A DNA stretch of 64,000 nt, from contig NZ_JACJUO010000002.1 in the NCBI RefSeq assembly GCF_014397025.1, positions 1,353,501 to 1,417,500 on the forward strand, written 5' to 3'. Source of the stretch: Ochrobactrum sp. Marseille-Q0166 (GTDB taxonomy: Bacteria; Pseudomonadota; Alphaproteobacteria; Rhizobiales; Rhizobiaceae). The position numbers and the translations under genes are program-made. The notes beneath the pieces were generated by a model. The model saw only the letters and a list, made by a program, of their open reading frames with translations. It had not been told where the DNA came from and ran no database searches. How positions within the stretch are numbered: position 1 is the first letter of the stretch; every line of letters begins with the position of its first letter. Shown in pieces: positions 25,857 to 35,256 of the stretch.

Positions 25857-27665
25857 TCAGAGGACTTTTGCGAGAAACTCCCGGGTTCTGGGGTGCGTCG
25901 CTGCATTGAAAAGCTGCTCAGGCCTGCCTGTCTCAAGAATGCGTCCCTCTTCCATAAAGACCACCGTATCTGCCACTTCGCGGGCAAAACCGATCTCATG
26001 AGTTACGATGACAAGCGTGGTGCCAGAGCGTGCTAGCTCCTTAATGACATCCAACACTTCACCAACCAGTTCCGGGTCGAGCGCAGAGGTTGGCTCGTCG
26101 AACAAGATGACTTTTGGATTGAGTGCCAGTGTGCGGGCGATGGCGACACGTTGCTGCTGACCGCCGGAAAGTTGACGCGGATAGGCATTGATTTTTTCGC
26201 TGAGACCAACGCGAGCGAGCAGTCGCTTGGCAATCAGGGTTGCGGCATCCCTGCTCAGTCCACGCACGATCATCGGCGCTTCGATGATATTTTCCAATAC
26301 AGTCAGATGCGGGAAGAGATTGAAGTTCTGAAACACCATGCCGACATCGACACGCTTTTTCAGAATGTCTTTTTCTTTCAGCTCATAGAGGGTGTTGCCA
26401 CTCTGACGATAGCCCAGCAATTCATCATCAATCGCAATAAACCCGTCATCAACGCGCTCCAGATGATTAATGGATCGAAGTAATGTGGACTTACCCGAAC
26501 CCGATGGGCCTAAAATTGCTGTCACACTGCCGGGCTTGATATGCAAGCTGACATTATCGAGAACGAGATTGTCGCCAAAACTCTTGGACACGCCATGAAT
26601 ATCGACCGATCCACGTCGCCCACCTGTAAAACCACCCACGGCAAGCGGCTCCGCGACGTTCGACTCTTTCTCACGAGTAACGACGTTCTGAACCTCAGCA
26701 GATGCCTGTGGCTGCGCTGGCAGGAAGCGGGAGAATAAGCGTCCGAACAGAGCGGGCGGCGGGTTACGCAACGCACCGCGCGAAAAATGCCGCTCAATAT
26801 AATATTGCGCAATCGACAGCACGGTCATGATGATCAGATACCAGACGGTCGCCACCATCAGTAGCGGAATGACTTCAAGATTACGGCGATAGATAACCTG
26901 TACCGTGTAGAAGAGTTCCGGCAGCGCCAGCACGTAAACCATCGACGTGCCTTTAGCGAGACCGATGATTTCATTGAAACCCGTTGGCAGGATTGTGCGC
27001 ATAGCTTGCGGGAGCACAATGCGGAAGGCCTGTCTGCGGCGAGGAAGACCGAGTGCGGCCGCAGCTTCCAGCTGGCCCTGATCGACCGACAAAATGCCGC
27101 CGCGAATGATTTCGGAGGAAAATGCCGCCTGATTAAGGCTCAACCCAAGAAGGGCCGCAGCAAAAGGACTTAATATCTGAACCGTCGGATATTCGGCAAA
27201 AGTGATGTCCGTATAAGGGACTCCAAGTCTGACAGTCTCATAGAGATAGCCAAGATTATTGAGAACAAGAAGCAGCACAATCAGCGGAATAGAGCGCAGC
27301 AGCCAGATATAGGCCCAGGAAAGACCGGACAGCAGCGGCGAGCGTGAAACTCGCGCCAGCGCCAGTGCCGTGCCAAGTGCAAAACCGAGCAATGATGCAA
27401 GTACCGTCAGCCACAATGTACGCATCAGACCAACGAGAACCGGCTCAGCAAAAAACCATTCGGCAAAAACTGACCAGCCCCATTTCGGGTTGGTCAGAAC
27501 AGATTGCATCACGGCTAAGATCAGACCCGCAGCGAAGATTGTTCCAATAATTCGTGCCGGATAACGCGCCGGAACAATGCGATAATGTTTAAAATCGCGA
27601 GGGCTTACGCGGGATCCCGCGTCTCTTTCCGTCCCCGCAAAATCTGTCACAATAGCCATAATCAA
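25857..27665 (-). CDS. Fused amino-acid ABC transporter permease and ATPase
   Basis: The 602-residue protein joins a HisM/GlnP-type permease (membrane helices between about 40 and 305; EAA loop EAAAALGLPRRRQAFRIVLPQAMR) to a complete ABC ATPase (GPSGSGKST at about 387, LSGGQQQR, VILFDEPTSALDPE, THE of the switch loop). Usually these are two genes, as in the TcyLM/TcyN or YxeN/YxeO systems; the fusion is seen in proteobacterial relatives. It is the only permease and ATPase for the three downstream binding proteins. Its operon neighbours upstream are GNAT, M20D and flavin monooxygenase genes, pointing to uptake of a modified sulfur amino acid. Confidence 0.94.
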   Translation of the reverse strand: MIMAIVTDFAGTERDAGSRVSPRDFKHYRIVPARYPARIIGTIFAAGLILAVMQSVLTNPKWGWSVFAEWFFAEPVLVGLMRTLWLTVLASLLGFALGTALALARVSRSPLLSGLSWAYIWLLRSIPLIVLLLVLNNLGYLYETVRLGVPYTDITFAEYPTVQILSPFAAALLGLSLNQAAFSSEIIRGGILSVDQGQLEAAAALGLPRRRQAFRIVLPQAMRTILPTGFNEIIGLAKGTSMVYVLALPELFYTVQVIYRRNLEVIPLLMVATVWYLIIMTVLSIAQYYIERHFSRGALRNPPPALFGRLFSRFLPAQPQASAEVQNVVTREKESNVAEPLAVGGFTGGRRGSVDIHGVSKSFGDNLVLDNVSLHIKPGSVTAILGPSGSGKSTLLRSINHLERVDDGFIAIDDELLGYRQSGNTLYELKEKDILKKRVDVGMVFQNFNLFPHLTVLENIIEAPMIVRGLSRDAATLIAKRLLARVGLSEKINAYPRQLSGGQQQRVAIARTLALNPKVILFDEPTSALDPELVGEVLDVIKELARSGTTLVIVTHEIGFAREVADTVVFMEEGRILETGRPEQLFNAATHPRTREFLAKVL

Positions 27666-27838
27666 TGCTGCTCCGATTGGTCATTCGACTCATGGCGAGA
27701 TACAAAAGCGTCGGCCATGAAAGTCATCTGATGCAATTTTCGGAGAAGATTGGCCTCTTTTCAAAACAAATAAGTCTATTTAAATGAGTGCCAGTGGATG
27801 TTTTTTCCATAACAACCACTGTTTGGTCTTATATTTAC

Positions 27839-28381
27839 TTAGCCAAATGCAAGCTGATTTGAAGCCCCTTCAGAGGATCGGAAATCAACCTTTCTGATGT
27901 TTTCAATATTCTTTTCGAAAGGCAGAGTTCCGTAAATTTCCGGGTCAGCATCCACATCAAAAAGTGCTGTATAGCCGTTTCTTAAATACAGCTCTTTGGC
28001 TTCCGGCTGCCTGAAACCAGTGGTCAGATAAACCCGCTTATACCCCTGGCGGTGTGCCTGCGCTTCCAGTTCTTCAAGCACTTTCCTGGCGAGCCCCTGT
28101 CGGCGCAGATCGCTATGCGTCCAGATACGCTTGAACTCTGCTGTCACATCGTCGTAGCGCATGAATGCGCCGCCACCGATTGTCTGACCGTCACGGAGCA
28201 ACAGCAGGAAATTGCCGTGAGGAGGCGCGAAGGCTTCCGGCGGATATTTGTTCATTTCGGCTGCTGCACCCTCTTCATTGAAATAGGTACCGTAGCGCGT
28301 GTCATACTCGATTGTCAGAGCCTCGATCAGGGGCACCGCACGAATATCTGTGGTTGAAGTATAGAGAAATTCATCCGCCAT
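27839..28381 (-). CDS. GNAT family N-acetyltransferase
   Basis: The 180-residue protein has the GNAT core: FLLLLRDGQTIGGGAFMRYDD (beta4), then RRQGLARKVLEELEAQAHRQGYKRVYLTTG, with the acetyl-CoA loop RRQGLA. In the B. subtilis ytmI and yxe operons a GNAT (SnaA/SnaB) N-acetylates S-substituted cysteines before oxidation. The gene lies 33 bp after an M20D deacylase gene, the same partner as in those operons, so the same role is inferred. Direct assignment of substrate would need enzyme data. Confidence 0.85.
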   Translation of the reverse strand: MADEFLYTSTTDIRAVPLIEALTIEYDTRYGTYFNEEGAAAEMNKYPPEAFAPPHGNFLLLLRDGQTIGGGAFMRYDDVTAEFKRIWTHSDLRRQGLARKVLEELEAQAHRQGYKRVYLTTGFRQPEAKELYLRNGYTALFDVDADPEIYGTLPFEKNIENIRKVDFRSSEGASNQLAFG

Positions 28382-28414
28382 GATGGGCCATCCATATAAA
28401 AAAGTCGTACAATC

Positions 28415-29605
28415 TCAGATAAGAGAGGCTTCGGTCAGTCGAACCCAAAAAAGCGCGGCTGGAAGGAGGATTTCATCGTTGAAATTGTAATTAGGGCTAT
28501 GCAGGCCTGCGCTGTCGCCATTGCCGACGAAAAAATACGTTCCCGGCTTTTGTTCGAGCATGAAGGCAAAATCCTCGCTCGCCGTACGTGGCCGGAAATT
28601 TTCGATAACGGTGCCATTGGGGAATGTTCTCAGCGCGATCTGTCGGGCAAACTCCGTCTCGGCTGTTGCGTTGATCACCGCAGGGAATCCCCACTGATAA
28701 TTGATATCCGCAACCGCACCGTAGCTTTCGGCCTGTAAACGCACGACAGCTTCAATTCGCCGCCGCAATTCTTCGCGCACGGTTTGCGAGAACGAGCGGA
28801 TGGTGATGCCAAGATCGACATGTGCCGGAATGACATTCAACGCATCGCCTCCATGAATGGAGGCCACGGTCACCACACCCATGTCAAGCGGATCAAGATT
28901 GCGCGCGACCACCGTTTGCAGGGCTAGAACAATCGATGAAGAAACCACAACCGGATCGACCGATTTGTGTGGTTCTGCGCCATGGCCGCCACGTCCGTTC
29001 ACGCGAATTCTTGCCCGGTCCACTGATGCCATTGCGGGGCCGGTGACAAAGCCGAACTTTCCTGCGGGTACACCTGGCCAGTTATGCAGACCGTAGACCG
29101 CATCGCAAGGAAAGCGCTCAAAGAGACCATCCTCAATCATGCTTCGGGCACCTGCCCCGATCTCCTCAGCGGGCTGGAAAATCAGATGCACCGTGCCAGA
29201 AAAGCGACCGGACTGGGCAAGATAGTGGGCCGCAGCCAACAAAATAGTCGTATGTCCGTCATGACCACATGCGTGCATCACGCCGGAGTTGGTGCTTGCG
29301 TAATCAAGGCCAGTCGCCTCAATGATCGGCAGCGCGTCCATATCCGCTCTGATGCCAATGGTCTTGCTGGAGTTGCCACGCTTCAATGTGCCAACCACAC
29401 CCGAACCACCAATGCCGGTTGTAACGTCATAACCCCACTGACGTAGATAATCCGCCACCAGAGCAGAGGTACGTGTCTCCTTAAAGGCCAGTTCCGGGTG
29501 CGCGTGAAGGTCGCGACGCAACGCGATAAACTCATCAATAATCGAGGCAAGGCCTGCCTCGATTTCGAGTTTGCGGTTTACGTCTGGCGACCGCTGAATG
29601 TTCAT
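28415..29605 (-). CDS. M20D N-acyl amino acid deacylase (SndA/YxeP-like)
   Basis: The 396-residue protein has [31 protein letters not shown] and [10 protein letters not shown], the M20D motif set. ATG 29605 overlaps the stop of the upstream monooxygenase by 4 bp, so translation is coupled. Next to a GNAT and an NtaA-type monooxygenase it matches SndA/YxeP, which remove the acetyl group from N-acetylcysteine at the end of S-substituted cysteine salvage. It is a distant paralogue of the M20D gene at 1729-2910. Confidence 0.92.
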   Translation of the reverse strand: MNIQRSPDVNRKLEIEAGLASIIDEFIALRRDLHAHPELAFKETRTSALVADYLRQWGYDVTTGIGGSGVVGTLKRGNSSKTIGIRADMDALPIIEATGLDYASTNSGVMHACGHDGHTTILLAAAHYLAQSGRFSGTVHLIFQPAEEIGAGARSMIEDGLFERFPCDAVYGLHNWPGVPAGKFGFVTGPAMASVDRARIRVNGRGGHGAEPHKSVDPVVVSSSIVLALQTVVARNLDPLDMGVVTVASIHGGDALNVIPAHVDLGITIRSFSQTVREELRRRIEAVVRLQAESYGAVADINYQWGFPAVINATAETEFARQIALRTFPNGTVIENFRPRTASEDFAFMLEQKPGTYFFVGNGDSAGLHSPNYNFNDEILLPAALFWVRLTEASLI

Positions 29606-30945
29606 GCGGCGCCTTTCTGATTACCGGTCTGGACCGGCTTTGCATAACGGCTCTCAGGGTGCTTCAATCCGAGATTACCGCGCAGCGTATCGTGTTTCAG
29701 GTTGCCTTCATGATAGCCGCGCTCTTCCAGAATTGGCAGAACATGGGTAATGAAATCATCCAGTCCTTCGGCAATCACCGGGAAACCAAGGATGAAACCG
29801 TCAGCCGCCTTCTCCTCTTTCCAGAGAATGATTTCGTCTGCAATTTTCTCTGCCGTGCCAATGAAGGATGTGCGTGGTGTCGCGATATTCAGTGCCACTT
29901 CGCGCAGGCTGAGATCGTTTGCAGCGGCATCACGTTTGATGCGATCGGTTGTCGAACGGAAGCTGTTTTTACCAACATCACCAAGATCAGGGAAAGGCGC
30001 ATCGAGATCATAGGCGGTGAAATCATGGTGGTCGAAGAAACGTCCGAGATAAGATAGTGCTTCGTGAACACTTACGAGATTTCGGATCGTTTGATATTTC
30101 TCTTCGGCTTCAGCTTCGGTTCGTCCAACAATGGGGCCGATGCCCGGATAAATGCCGACATCGTCCTGCGAACGCCCATGGGCAACCGCGCTTGCTTTGA
30201 TCTGCGCATAAAATGTCTGGCTGTCCTTGATGGTGCCCGCATTGGTGAAGACGGCATCCGCGTGTTTACCCGCAAGCCCTACCCCCGCTTCGGAAGCGCC
30301 AGCCTGAAAGATGACGGGCTGGCCCTGAGGTGAGCGCTGGATATTAAGCGGCCCTTCAACCGAGAAGAAGCGCCCTTTGTGATCAAGGCGGTGAAAACCT
30401 TCCGGTTTATAAAATTGTCCGCTTTCGCGATCGCGAACGAAGGCATCTTCATCCCATGAATCCCACAGACCTTTGGTCACTTCGAGATATTCATCGGCGA
30501 TTTCGTAACGGAGCGCGTGCTCGGGATGTGGTTTGCCATAGTTGCGCCCTGACCCTTCGAGTGGTGATGTCACCACGTTCCAGCCCGCGCGCCCGCCTGA
30601 GATGAGATCAAGCGATGCGAACTGCCGGGCGATCGTAAACGGATCGCTATAGGACGTTGAAACCGTGCCTGCGAGACCGATGCGTTTTGTGTTTGCCGCG
30701 AGCGCAGACAGGACAGTCAAAGGCTCAAAGCGATTGAGAAAATGTGGAATGGAAATCTCGTTGATGTAGAGCCCGTCTGCGATGAAGGCGAAGCTGATGC
30801 CAGCCTCTTCGGACTTGCGCGCCGCATCGATGAAAAACTGTAGGTTCACGCTGGCATCAGCCGGACCGGATGGATGTTTCCAGGCATTCATATGTCCGCC
30901 TGCACCCTGCAGCATCACACCGAATCTAATCTGCTTGGAACTCAC
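29602..30945 (-). CDS. NtaA/DszA-family FMN-dependent monooxygenase (CmoJ/YxeK-like)
   Basis: The 447-residue protein shows [59 protein letters not shown] and [20 protein letters not shown], the NtaA/SnaA/DszA signature. In the ytmI/yxe operons the homologous CmoJ/YxeK attacks N-acetylated S-alkyl cysteines and releases N-acetylcysteine. It is coupled by a 4-bp overlap to the M20D gene. It needs reduced flavin from a separate reductase, which is not encoded in the window. Substrate is inferred from context. Confidence 0.9.
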   Translation of the reverse strand: MSSKQIRFGVMLQGAGGHMNAWKHPSGPADASVNLQFFIDAARKSEEAGISFAFIADGLYINEISIPHFLNRFEPLTVLSALAANTKRIGLAGTVSTSYSDPFTIARQFASLDLISGGRAGWNVVTSPLEGSGRNYGKPHPEHALRYEIADEYLEVTKGLWDSWDEDAFVRDRESGQFYKPEGFHRLDHKGRFFSVEGPLNIQRSPQGQPVIFQAGASEAGVGLAGKHADAVFTNAGTIKDSQTFYAQIKASAVAHGRSQDDVGIYPGIGPIVGRTEAEAEEKYQTIRNLVSVHEALSYLGRFFDHHDFTAYDLDAPFPDLGDVGKNSFRSTTDRIKRDAAANDLSLREVALNIATPRTSFIGTAEKIADEIILWKEEKAADGFILGFPVIAEGLDDFITHVLPILEERGYHEGNLKHDTLRGNLGLKHPESRYAKPVQTGNQKGAA

Positions 30946-30977
30946 TTTTTATTCTCCCTATAGCCAGTGGCTTTGGA

Positions 30978-31979
30978 TCAGGCTGCGATTGCCAGACGTT
31001 CGCCTGCCAGGCTTTCGATGGCTGCTAATCTTTGCTCGTGTGAAACGGCGGGGAACTCGAGCACAAACTCTGTCACCCCATATTGCTCGTGCAGCTCATC
31101 AAGCTTCTGCTTTACCTGCTTTGCCGAGCCTGCGAGCACATTTGGATGCTTTTCTTCAATCCGATAGTCAGTCTCCCCAGCCTGCCGTGCAAACTCGGCA
31201 GCGGCCTCCTGCGTGGCAACCGAAACCGATTGTCCGGAGGCGAGATGAACCTTGAAGATTTTGATTTTCGAAACCGCAGCTTCGACCGCGTCATGGTTCT
31301 CGTCAACGACTGCACCCAGCGCCAGAACCGGCACCTTTCCAGTCACATTCCGATAGGCATCGAGCGTCTTCTTTAGATTGGCGGTGTCGCCATTCAGATG
31401 ACCGGCATAAACAAAGTCCCAGCCGGAATTTGCAGCAAGCAACGCGCTCTCTGGGCTTGCGCCAAGAACAAACTTTTCCGCAGATGTCTGAGGTTTGGGA
31501 GTTGCGGCCAGTCCTTCAAACGGACCCGATGCGATCTTGTCACCGCCAAGAAATGCGCTGAGCTGTTCAAGCTTGTTGTTGAAATCAAGCCGCTTTTCGC
31601 TGCCCGTTTCCAGCTGCAAGGCCTTGGTTGATAATGGAAGTCCGCCCGGAGCCTTGCCGACACCCAGATCAACGCGCCCGCGCCCAAGTGCCGCCAGAAG
31701 ATTGAAGTTTTCGGCAACTTTGTAAGGGCTGTAATGCTGCAACATCACGCCGCCGGAACCGATCCTGATCCGCTTCGTCGATGCCAGAAGATAGGCAGCA
31801 AGTACTTCCGGCGAAGGCCCGGCCAGCTCATCTGCATGATGATGCTCCGCAACCCAAAACCGTTTGTAACCGGCCCGTTCGGCAGCCTGAGCATAAGAAA
31901 CGGTATTCGCAAGCGCAACTTCCGCATTGCCGGCCTCTGCTACCGGGCTCTTGTCGAGAAGGCTTAACTGATAGGGCAT
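30978..31979 (-). CDS. LLM-class flavin-dependent oxidoreductase, MsnO8 type
   Basis: About 333 residues from ATG 31979 (MPYQLSLLDKSPVAEAG is the usual family N-terminus; the frame runs to 32009 without support). RFWVAEHHHADELAGPSPEVLAAYLLAST, GSGGVMLQHYSPYKVAENF and GRVDLGVGKAPGG are characteristic of bacterial luciferase-like (LLM) proteins of the MsnO8 group. The protein is first in the monooxygenase / deacylase / acetyltransferase / importer series, 32 bp before the NtaA-type gene, and probably takes part in the same oxidative desulfurisation or nitrogen-side-chain cleavage. Confidence 0.87.
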   Translation of the reverse strand: MPYQLSLLDKSPVAEAGNAEVALANTVSYAQAAERAGYKRFWVAEHHHADELAGPSPEVLAAYLLASTKRIRIGSGGVMLQHYSPYKVAENFNLLAALGRGRVDLGVGKAPGGLPLSTKALQLETGSEKRLDFNNKLEQLSAFLGGDKIASGPFEGLAATPKPQTSAEKFVLGASPESALLAANSGWDFVYAGHLNGDTANLKKTLDAYRNVTGKVPVLALGAVVDENHDAVEAAVSKIKIFKVHLASGQSVSVATQEAAAEFARQAGETDYRIEEKHPNVLAGSAKQVKQKLDELHEQYGVTEFVLEFPAVSHEQRLAAIESLAGERLAIAA

Positions 31980-32381
31980 CGGCACATCCACTTTCGCTGA
32001 GCATCGCATTGGGGCGGACCCTTCCGCGCAACGCGCACGAATATGGACCAGCCTCGAATAGTTTCTCGGCTTCAGGACAAAATCTCAAAGTTTAGTCGAC
32101 TGAAATTGTAGGATATTTAGTAAATTTATTTCGTTCGCAGCGGGATTTTTGAAATTGAGTATTTTTTGCGTTAGAGCGCATCACCAAAAGTGCGAAAAGG
32201 TTTTCGGGCAAGGATACGTGTCAGAACCGATAATCAGATCGGCGATCAAATCGTAAAACACCCGATGTCGCGACGATAAATATGACTGCATGGCTCTTGT
32301 TTTGATGCTGTCTGTTGGTTAAGAGCGAGCTCGTTAAATCCGGCCGTGCTTAGTGAAGGCCCAACACAGGGAAGCCTCTTC
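31980..32381. other. 402-bp divergent intergenic region
   Basis: Located between the MsnO8-type gene (-) and the iron-type binding-protein gene (+). It contains an AT-rich stretch (about 32090-32170) suited to promoters and a mosaic repeat at 32171-32227. No riboswitch consensus (cobalamin B12 box, for example) and no RNA gene were recognised. Confidence 0.5.
32171..32227. repeat. Rhizobiales-type intergenic mosaic repeat, copy 3 (diverged)
   Basis: Reads ttagagcgcatcaccaaaag, then tgcgaaaaggttttcggg and gatacgtgtcagaacc. It is colinear with the copies at 6429-6512 and 22673-22730 but more degenerate. Confidence 0.6.
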
Positions 32382-33407
32382 GTGTTCGCTATCAAGTCTC
32401 TCCTCGCCGCTTCAGGTTTTGCTGCCGCACTTGCCGTGCAGATCAATCCTGCAATAGCTGCACCAACCAGCTATCCGTTGACACTAGAGAATTGCGGAAC
32501 AAAAATAACGATCAATAAAGCACCAGAACGTGCAATTGGTCTTGGTCAAAACAGTGCCGAGATTATGCTGCTACTGGGCCTTGAAGATAAAATGGCCGGA
32601 ACGGCATTCTGGCCGAGCAAGGTGCTTCCAGAGCTCGAAGCAGCAAACGCTAAAGTAAAGCTACTGACTGTAGAGTTTCCGACATTTGAATCGATCCTGG
32701 CCGAAAATCCTGATTTCGTAGCAGCCGCTTTGCCAACCCTGGTCGGGCCGAACAGTAAAGTTGCCAAACGCGAAGACTTTGATAAGGTTGGTGTTCCGAG
32801 CTATCTGTCGCCAAGTACCTGCTTGAGTACTGCGCAGGTCAAAGATCAATATGGCAGCCGTGACAAGCTTTGGAACATGGATCTCCTCTATAAGGAGATT
32901 GACGAACTATCGCAGATTTTCGATGTTGCTGATCGTGGGCAAGCGTTGATTGCCGATTTTAAAACGCGTGAAGCCAAGCTTCGGGCCAGCGTTCCTGCTG
33001 ATGGCAAAAAACTCTCATATGTCTTTTGGTTCTCAAGCCAGTCGCCATCGGCGGACGCTTATGTAGGCGGCGGCAACGGCGCATCGACTTTTATTGCTGA
33101 TGTTCTTGGCGGAGAAAACGCGATCAAGGCGGAAGCTGAATGGCCAACGCTTGGTTGGGAAAGCATTATAGCTGCTAATCCGGATGTCATCGTCGTTGCC
33201 AATCTCGATCGCAATCGCTGGGAACTCGACAAACCAGAAGCAAAGATCAAGTTTCTGAACACGGATCCTGCTGTTAGCCAGATGCCAGCGGTTAAAAACA
33301 AGGCAATCGCCATCATGGACGGTCAGGCAATGAACCCAACCATTCGCACAATTTTTGGCGCTGAACAGGTGGCTGAACAGCTGAAAGCTCTTGGTATCTT
33401 AAAGTGA
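32382..33407 (+). CDS. Iron-siderophore/heme-type ABC transporter substrate-binding protein (FecB-like)
   Basis: About 341 residues from GTG 32382, chosen because AGGGA lies 9 nt upstream and the resulting N-terminus (FAIKSLLAASGFAAALAV...AIAA) is a clean signal peptide; a GTG at 32346 would add a non-family extension. The mature part is a class III (helical-backbone) binding protein: YPLTLENCGTKITINKAPERAIGLGQNSAEIMLLLGLEDKM and later WESIIAANPDVIVVANLDR. The following permease gene overlaps its stop by 4 bp. Likely ligand: ferric siderophore, heme or cobalamin. Confidence 0.92.
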   Translation: MFAIKSLLAASGFAAALAVQINPAIAAPTSYPLTLENCGTKITINKAPERAIGLGQNSAEIMLLLGLEDKMAGTAFWPSKVLPELEAANAKVKLLTVEFPTFESILAENPDFVAAALPTLVGPNSKVAKREDFDKVGVPSYLSPSTCLSTAQVKDQYGSRDKLWNMDLLYKEIDELSQIFDVADRGQALIADFKTREAKLRASVPADGKKLSYVFWFSSQSPSADAYVGGGNGASTFIADVLGGENAIKAEAEWPTLGWESIIAANPDVIVVANLDRNRWELDKPEAKIKFLNTDPAVSQMPAVKNKAIAIMDGQAMNPTIRTIFGAEQVAEQLKALGILK

Positions 33408-34444
33408 CAACTGCCAACCATGCCTTGAAACATTTCGGCGCATTAAGCTTGATACTTGTTGCGTCACTTGTAGCGATTGGATTTGTCGTCGGCGTCAGTG
33501 TCGGGATTGGTGATTTGCCGATCCCGCTATCCACTACCTATGCGGCAATAACCAATCGTCTTGGATGGACTTCTATTGAACTCAATCGCATTCATGAGAC
33601 GGTGATCTGGGATTATCGTCTTAGCCGTGCACTGGTTGCAGCATTTTGCGGTGCCGGTCTTGCGCTTTCAGGCGCAATTATGCAGTCGCTGTTGCGCAAC
33701 CCATTGGCTGAACCCTATGTACTGGGCATATCGGCGGGCGCATCCACAGGGGCTGTCGCAATCGTTATTATTGGGGTGGGTGCGGGCGCTGTTTCTCTTT
33801 CTGCGGGTGCATTTGTCGGCGCATTTGCCGCATTTTTCTTCGTTGCTCTCTTATCGAACGGCACGCGTGGCGGGGCGGACCGGACCATTCTAGCAGGTGT
33901 CGCAGCATCACAATTATTCAACGCGGTAACAGCCTATATTGTCACGACCTCGGGCAACGCACAGCAAGCACGTGACGTCATGTTCTGGCTTCTGGGCAGC
34001 TTCGGTGGTGTTCGATGGCCAGAATTTTCACTCGTGTCAGTGATCGTTGGGCTCGGACTGCTGGCTTGCCTGTTTTATGCACGCGTGCTGGATGCTTTCG
34101 CATTCGGCGATGAAGCCGCTTCTTCGCTTGGCGTGAATGTCGGACGAGCCCGCATTATATTGTTTGCGCTGACCGCAATCATGACAGCAACCATCGTTAG
34201 CATGGTCGGCTCCATCGGATTTGTCGGGCTTGTTGTGCCGCATGCTGCCCGCTTCATTGTCGGGCCACTACATATCCGATTGCTACCCGCCTGCGCGATT
34301 ATTGGTGCGATCTTCATGGTTTTGGCAGATATTGCTTCAAGAGCGCTGGTGCCACAGCAAGTCCTGCCAATAGGCGTTGTCACCGCACTCGTGGGCGTTC
34401 CGTTCTTCTCGGTTATCCTCTATCGGTTCCAGCGCGCGTCATGA
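33404..34444 (+). CDS. FecCD-family ABC transporter permease
   Basis: The 346-residue protein has about ten membrane helices and FecCD motifs: DYRLSRALVAAFCGAGLALSGAIMQSLLRNPLAEPYVLGISAGAS, GDEAASSLGVNVGRARIILF and GSIGFVGLVVPHAARFIVG. It starts with GTG inside the stop of the binding-protein gene (GTGA) and ends overlapping the ATPase start (ATGA). This tight coupling sets stoichiometry. One permease gene is present, implying a homodimer as in BtuC or HmuU. Confidence 0.95.
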   Translation: MTTANHALKHFGALSLILVASLVAIGFVVGVSVGIGDLPIPLSTTYAAITNRLGWTSIELNRIHETVIWDYRLSRALVAAFCGAGLALSGAIMQSLLRNPLAEPYVLGISAGASTGAVAIVIIGVGAGAVSLSAGAFVGAFAAFFFVALLSNGTRGGADRTILAGVAASQLFNAVTAYIVTTSGNAQQARDVMFWLLGSFGGVRWPEFSLVSVIVGLGLLACLFYARVLDAFAFGDEAASSLGVNVGRARIILFALTAIMTATIVSMVGSIGFVGLVVPHAARFIVGPLHIRLLPACAIIGAIFMVLADIASRALVPQQVLPIGVVTALVGVPFFSVILYRFQRAS

Positions 34445-35202
34445 CAATCAAGGTTGATAATCTTACTTGGAAAATCGGGAAAAAGACCATTCTGGATGGT
34501 ATTTCGTTTGATGCCAAACCAGGAAAAATGCTCGGCCTTCTTGGACCGAACGGCAGCGGCAAAACGTCATTGCTGCGCCTGATTGCTGGCTTGAGACAAC
34601 CAAATTCCGGCCATGTCTTTCTGGACAACAAGAATATTGGTGGCATTGGAAGGCGCAATATTGCGCAGCGGGTTGCATTCGTCGAACAACATGCCTCGAC
34701 GAATGCCAATCTCAAGGTGATAGACGTCGTAAAGCTTGGCCGTTTCCCGCACCGCTCAATGTTTTCGGGCTGGACTCATGCAGATGAAGCAGCGGTTGAA
34801 GAAGCGATTGAACGCACCGGCATGAAAGCCAAACGCTACGAGCGCTGGCAAAGCCTTTCGGGCGGTGAAAAACAACGTGCACATATTGCGCGTGCTTTGG
34901 CACAAAAACCGAAAGAAATCATACTCGACGAACCGACCAATCACCTCGATATCCAACATCAAATGGGGCTTTTGCGCCTGATCTGCGGATTACCCATGAC
35001 GAGTATCATCGCTTTGCATGATCTTAATCATGCATCGATGTTTTGCGATGAACTGATCATTCTGCAAAGTGGGAAAATAGTGGCTGCCGGAACACCAAAC
35101 GATGTCATCACGCAGGATGTTCTCAAAGACGTTTTCTCAGTCGATGCGCGAATAGAACATTCAAAATATAGCGACAGACCCCATATTCATTATCTTCGAT
35201 AA
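34441..35202 (+). CDS. FecE/HmuV-type ABC transporter ATPase
   Basis: The 253-residue ATPase has Walker A GPNGSGKTS (about 37-45), signature LSGGEKQRAHIARAL, Walker B EIILDEPTNHLDI and the switch His in IIALHDLNHA. This is the usual partner of FecCD permeases. Its start overlaps the permease stop by 4 bp, and a strong stem-loop (35210-35246) follows. Confidence 0.95.
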   Translation: MTIKVDNLTWKIGKKTILDGISFDAKPGKMLGLLGPNGSGKTSLLRLIAGLRQPNSGHVFLDNKNIGGIGRRNIAQRVAFVEQHASTNANLKVIDVVKLGRFPHRSMFSGWTHADEAAVEEAIERTGMKAKRYERWQSLSGGEKQRAHIARALAQKPKEIILDEPTNHLDIQHQMGLLRLICGLPMTSIIALHDLNHASMFCDELIILQSGKIVAAGTPNDVITQDVLKDVFSVDARIEHSKYSDRPHIHYLR

Positions 35203-35209
35203 CAATTCG

Positions 35210-35246
35210 CAGGATGCCCATAAGCCAAGGCTTTTCGGGCATCCTG
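35210..35246. terminator. Strong bidirectional terminator hairpin
   Basis: Perfect 10-bp inverted repeat caggatgccc / gggcatcctg with a 17-nt loop that contains its own small hairpin (aagcc / ggctt), between the convergent FecE-like and TerC genes. Confidence 0.8.
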
Positions 35247-35256
35247 AAAATGGTCG

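Noticed and set aside
31980..32381. Possible cobalamin or heme riboswitch ahead of the FecBCD-type operon
   Set aside because: The B12 box and the other conserved stems are absent; the region holds a mosaic repeat instead.
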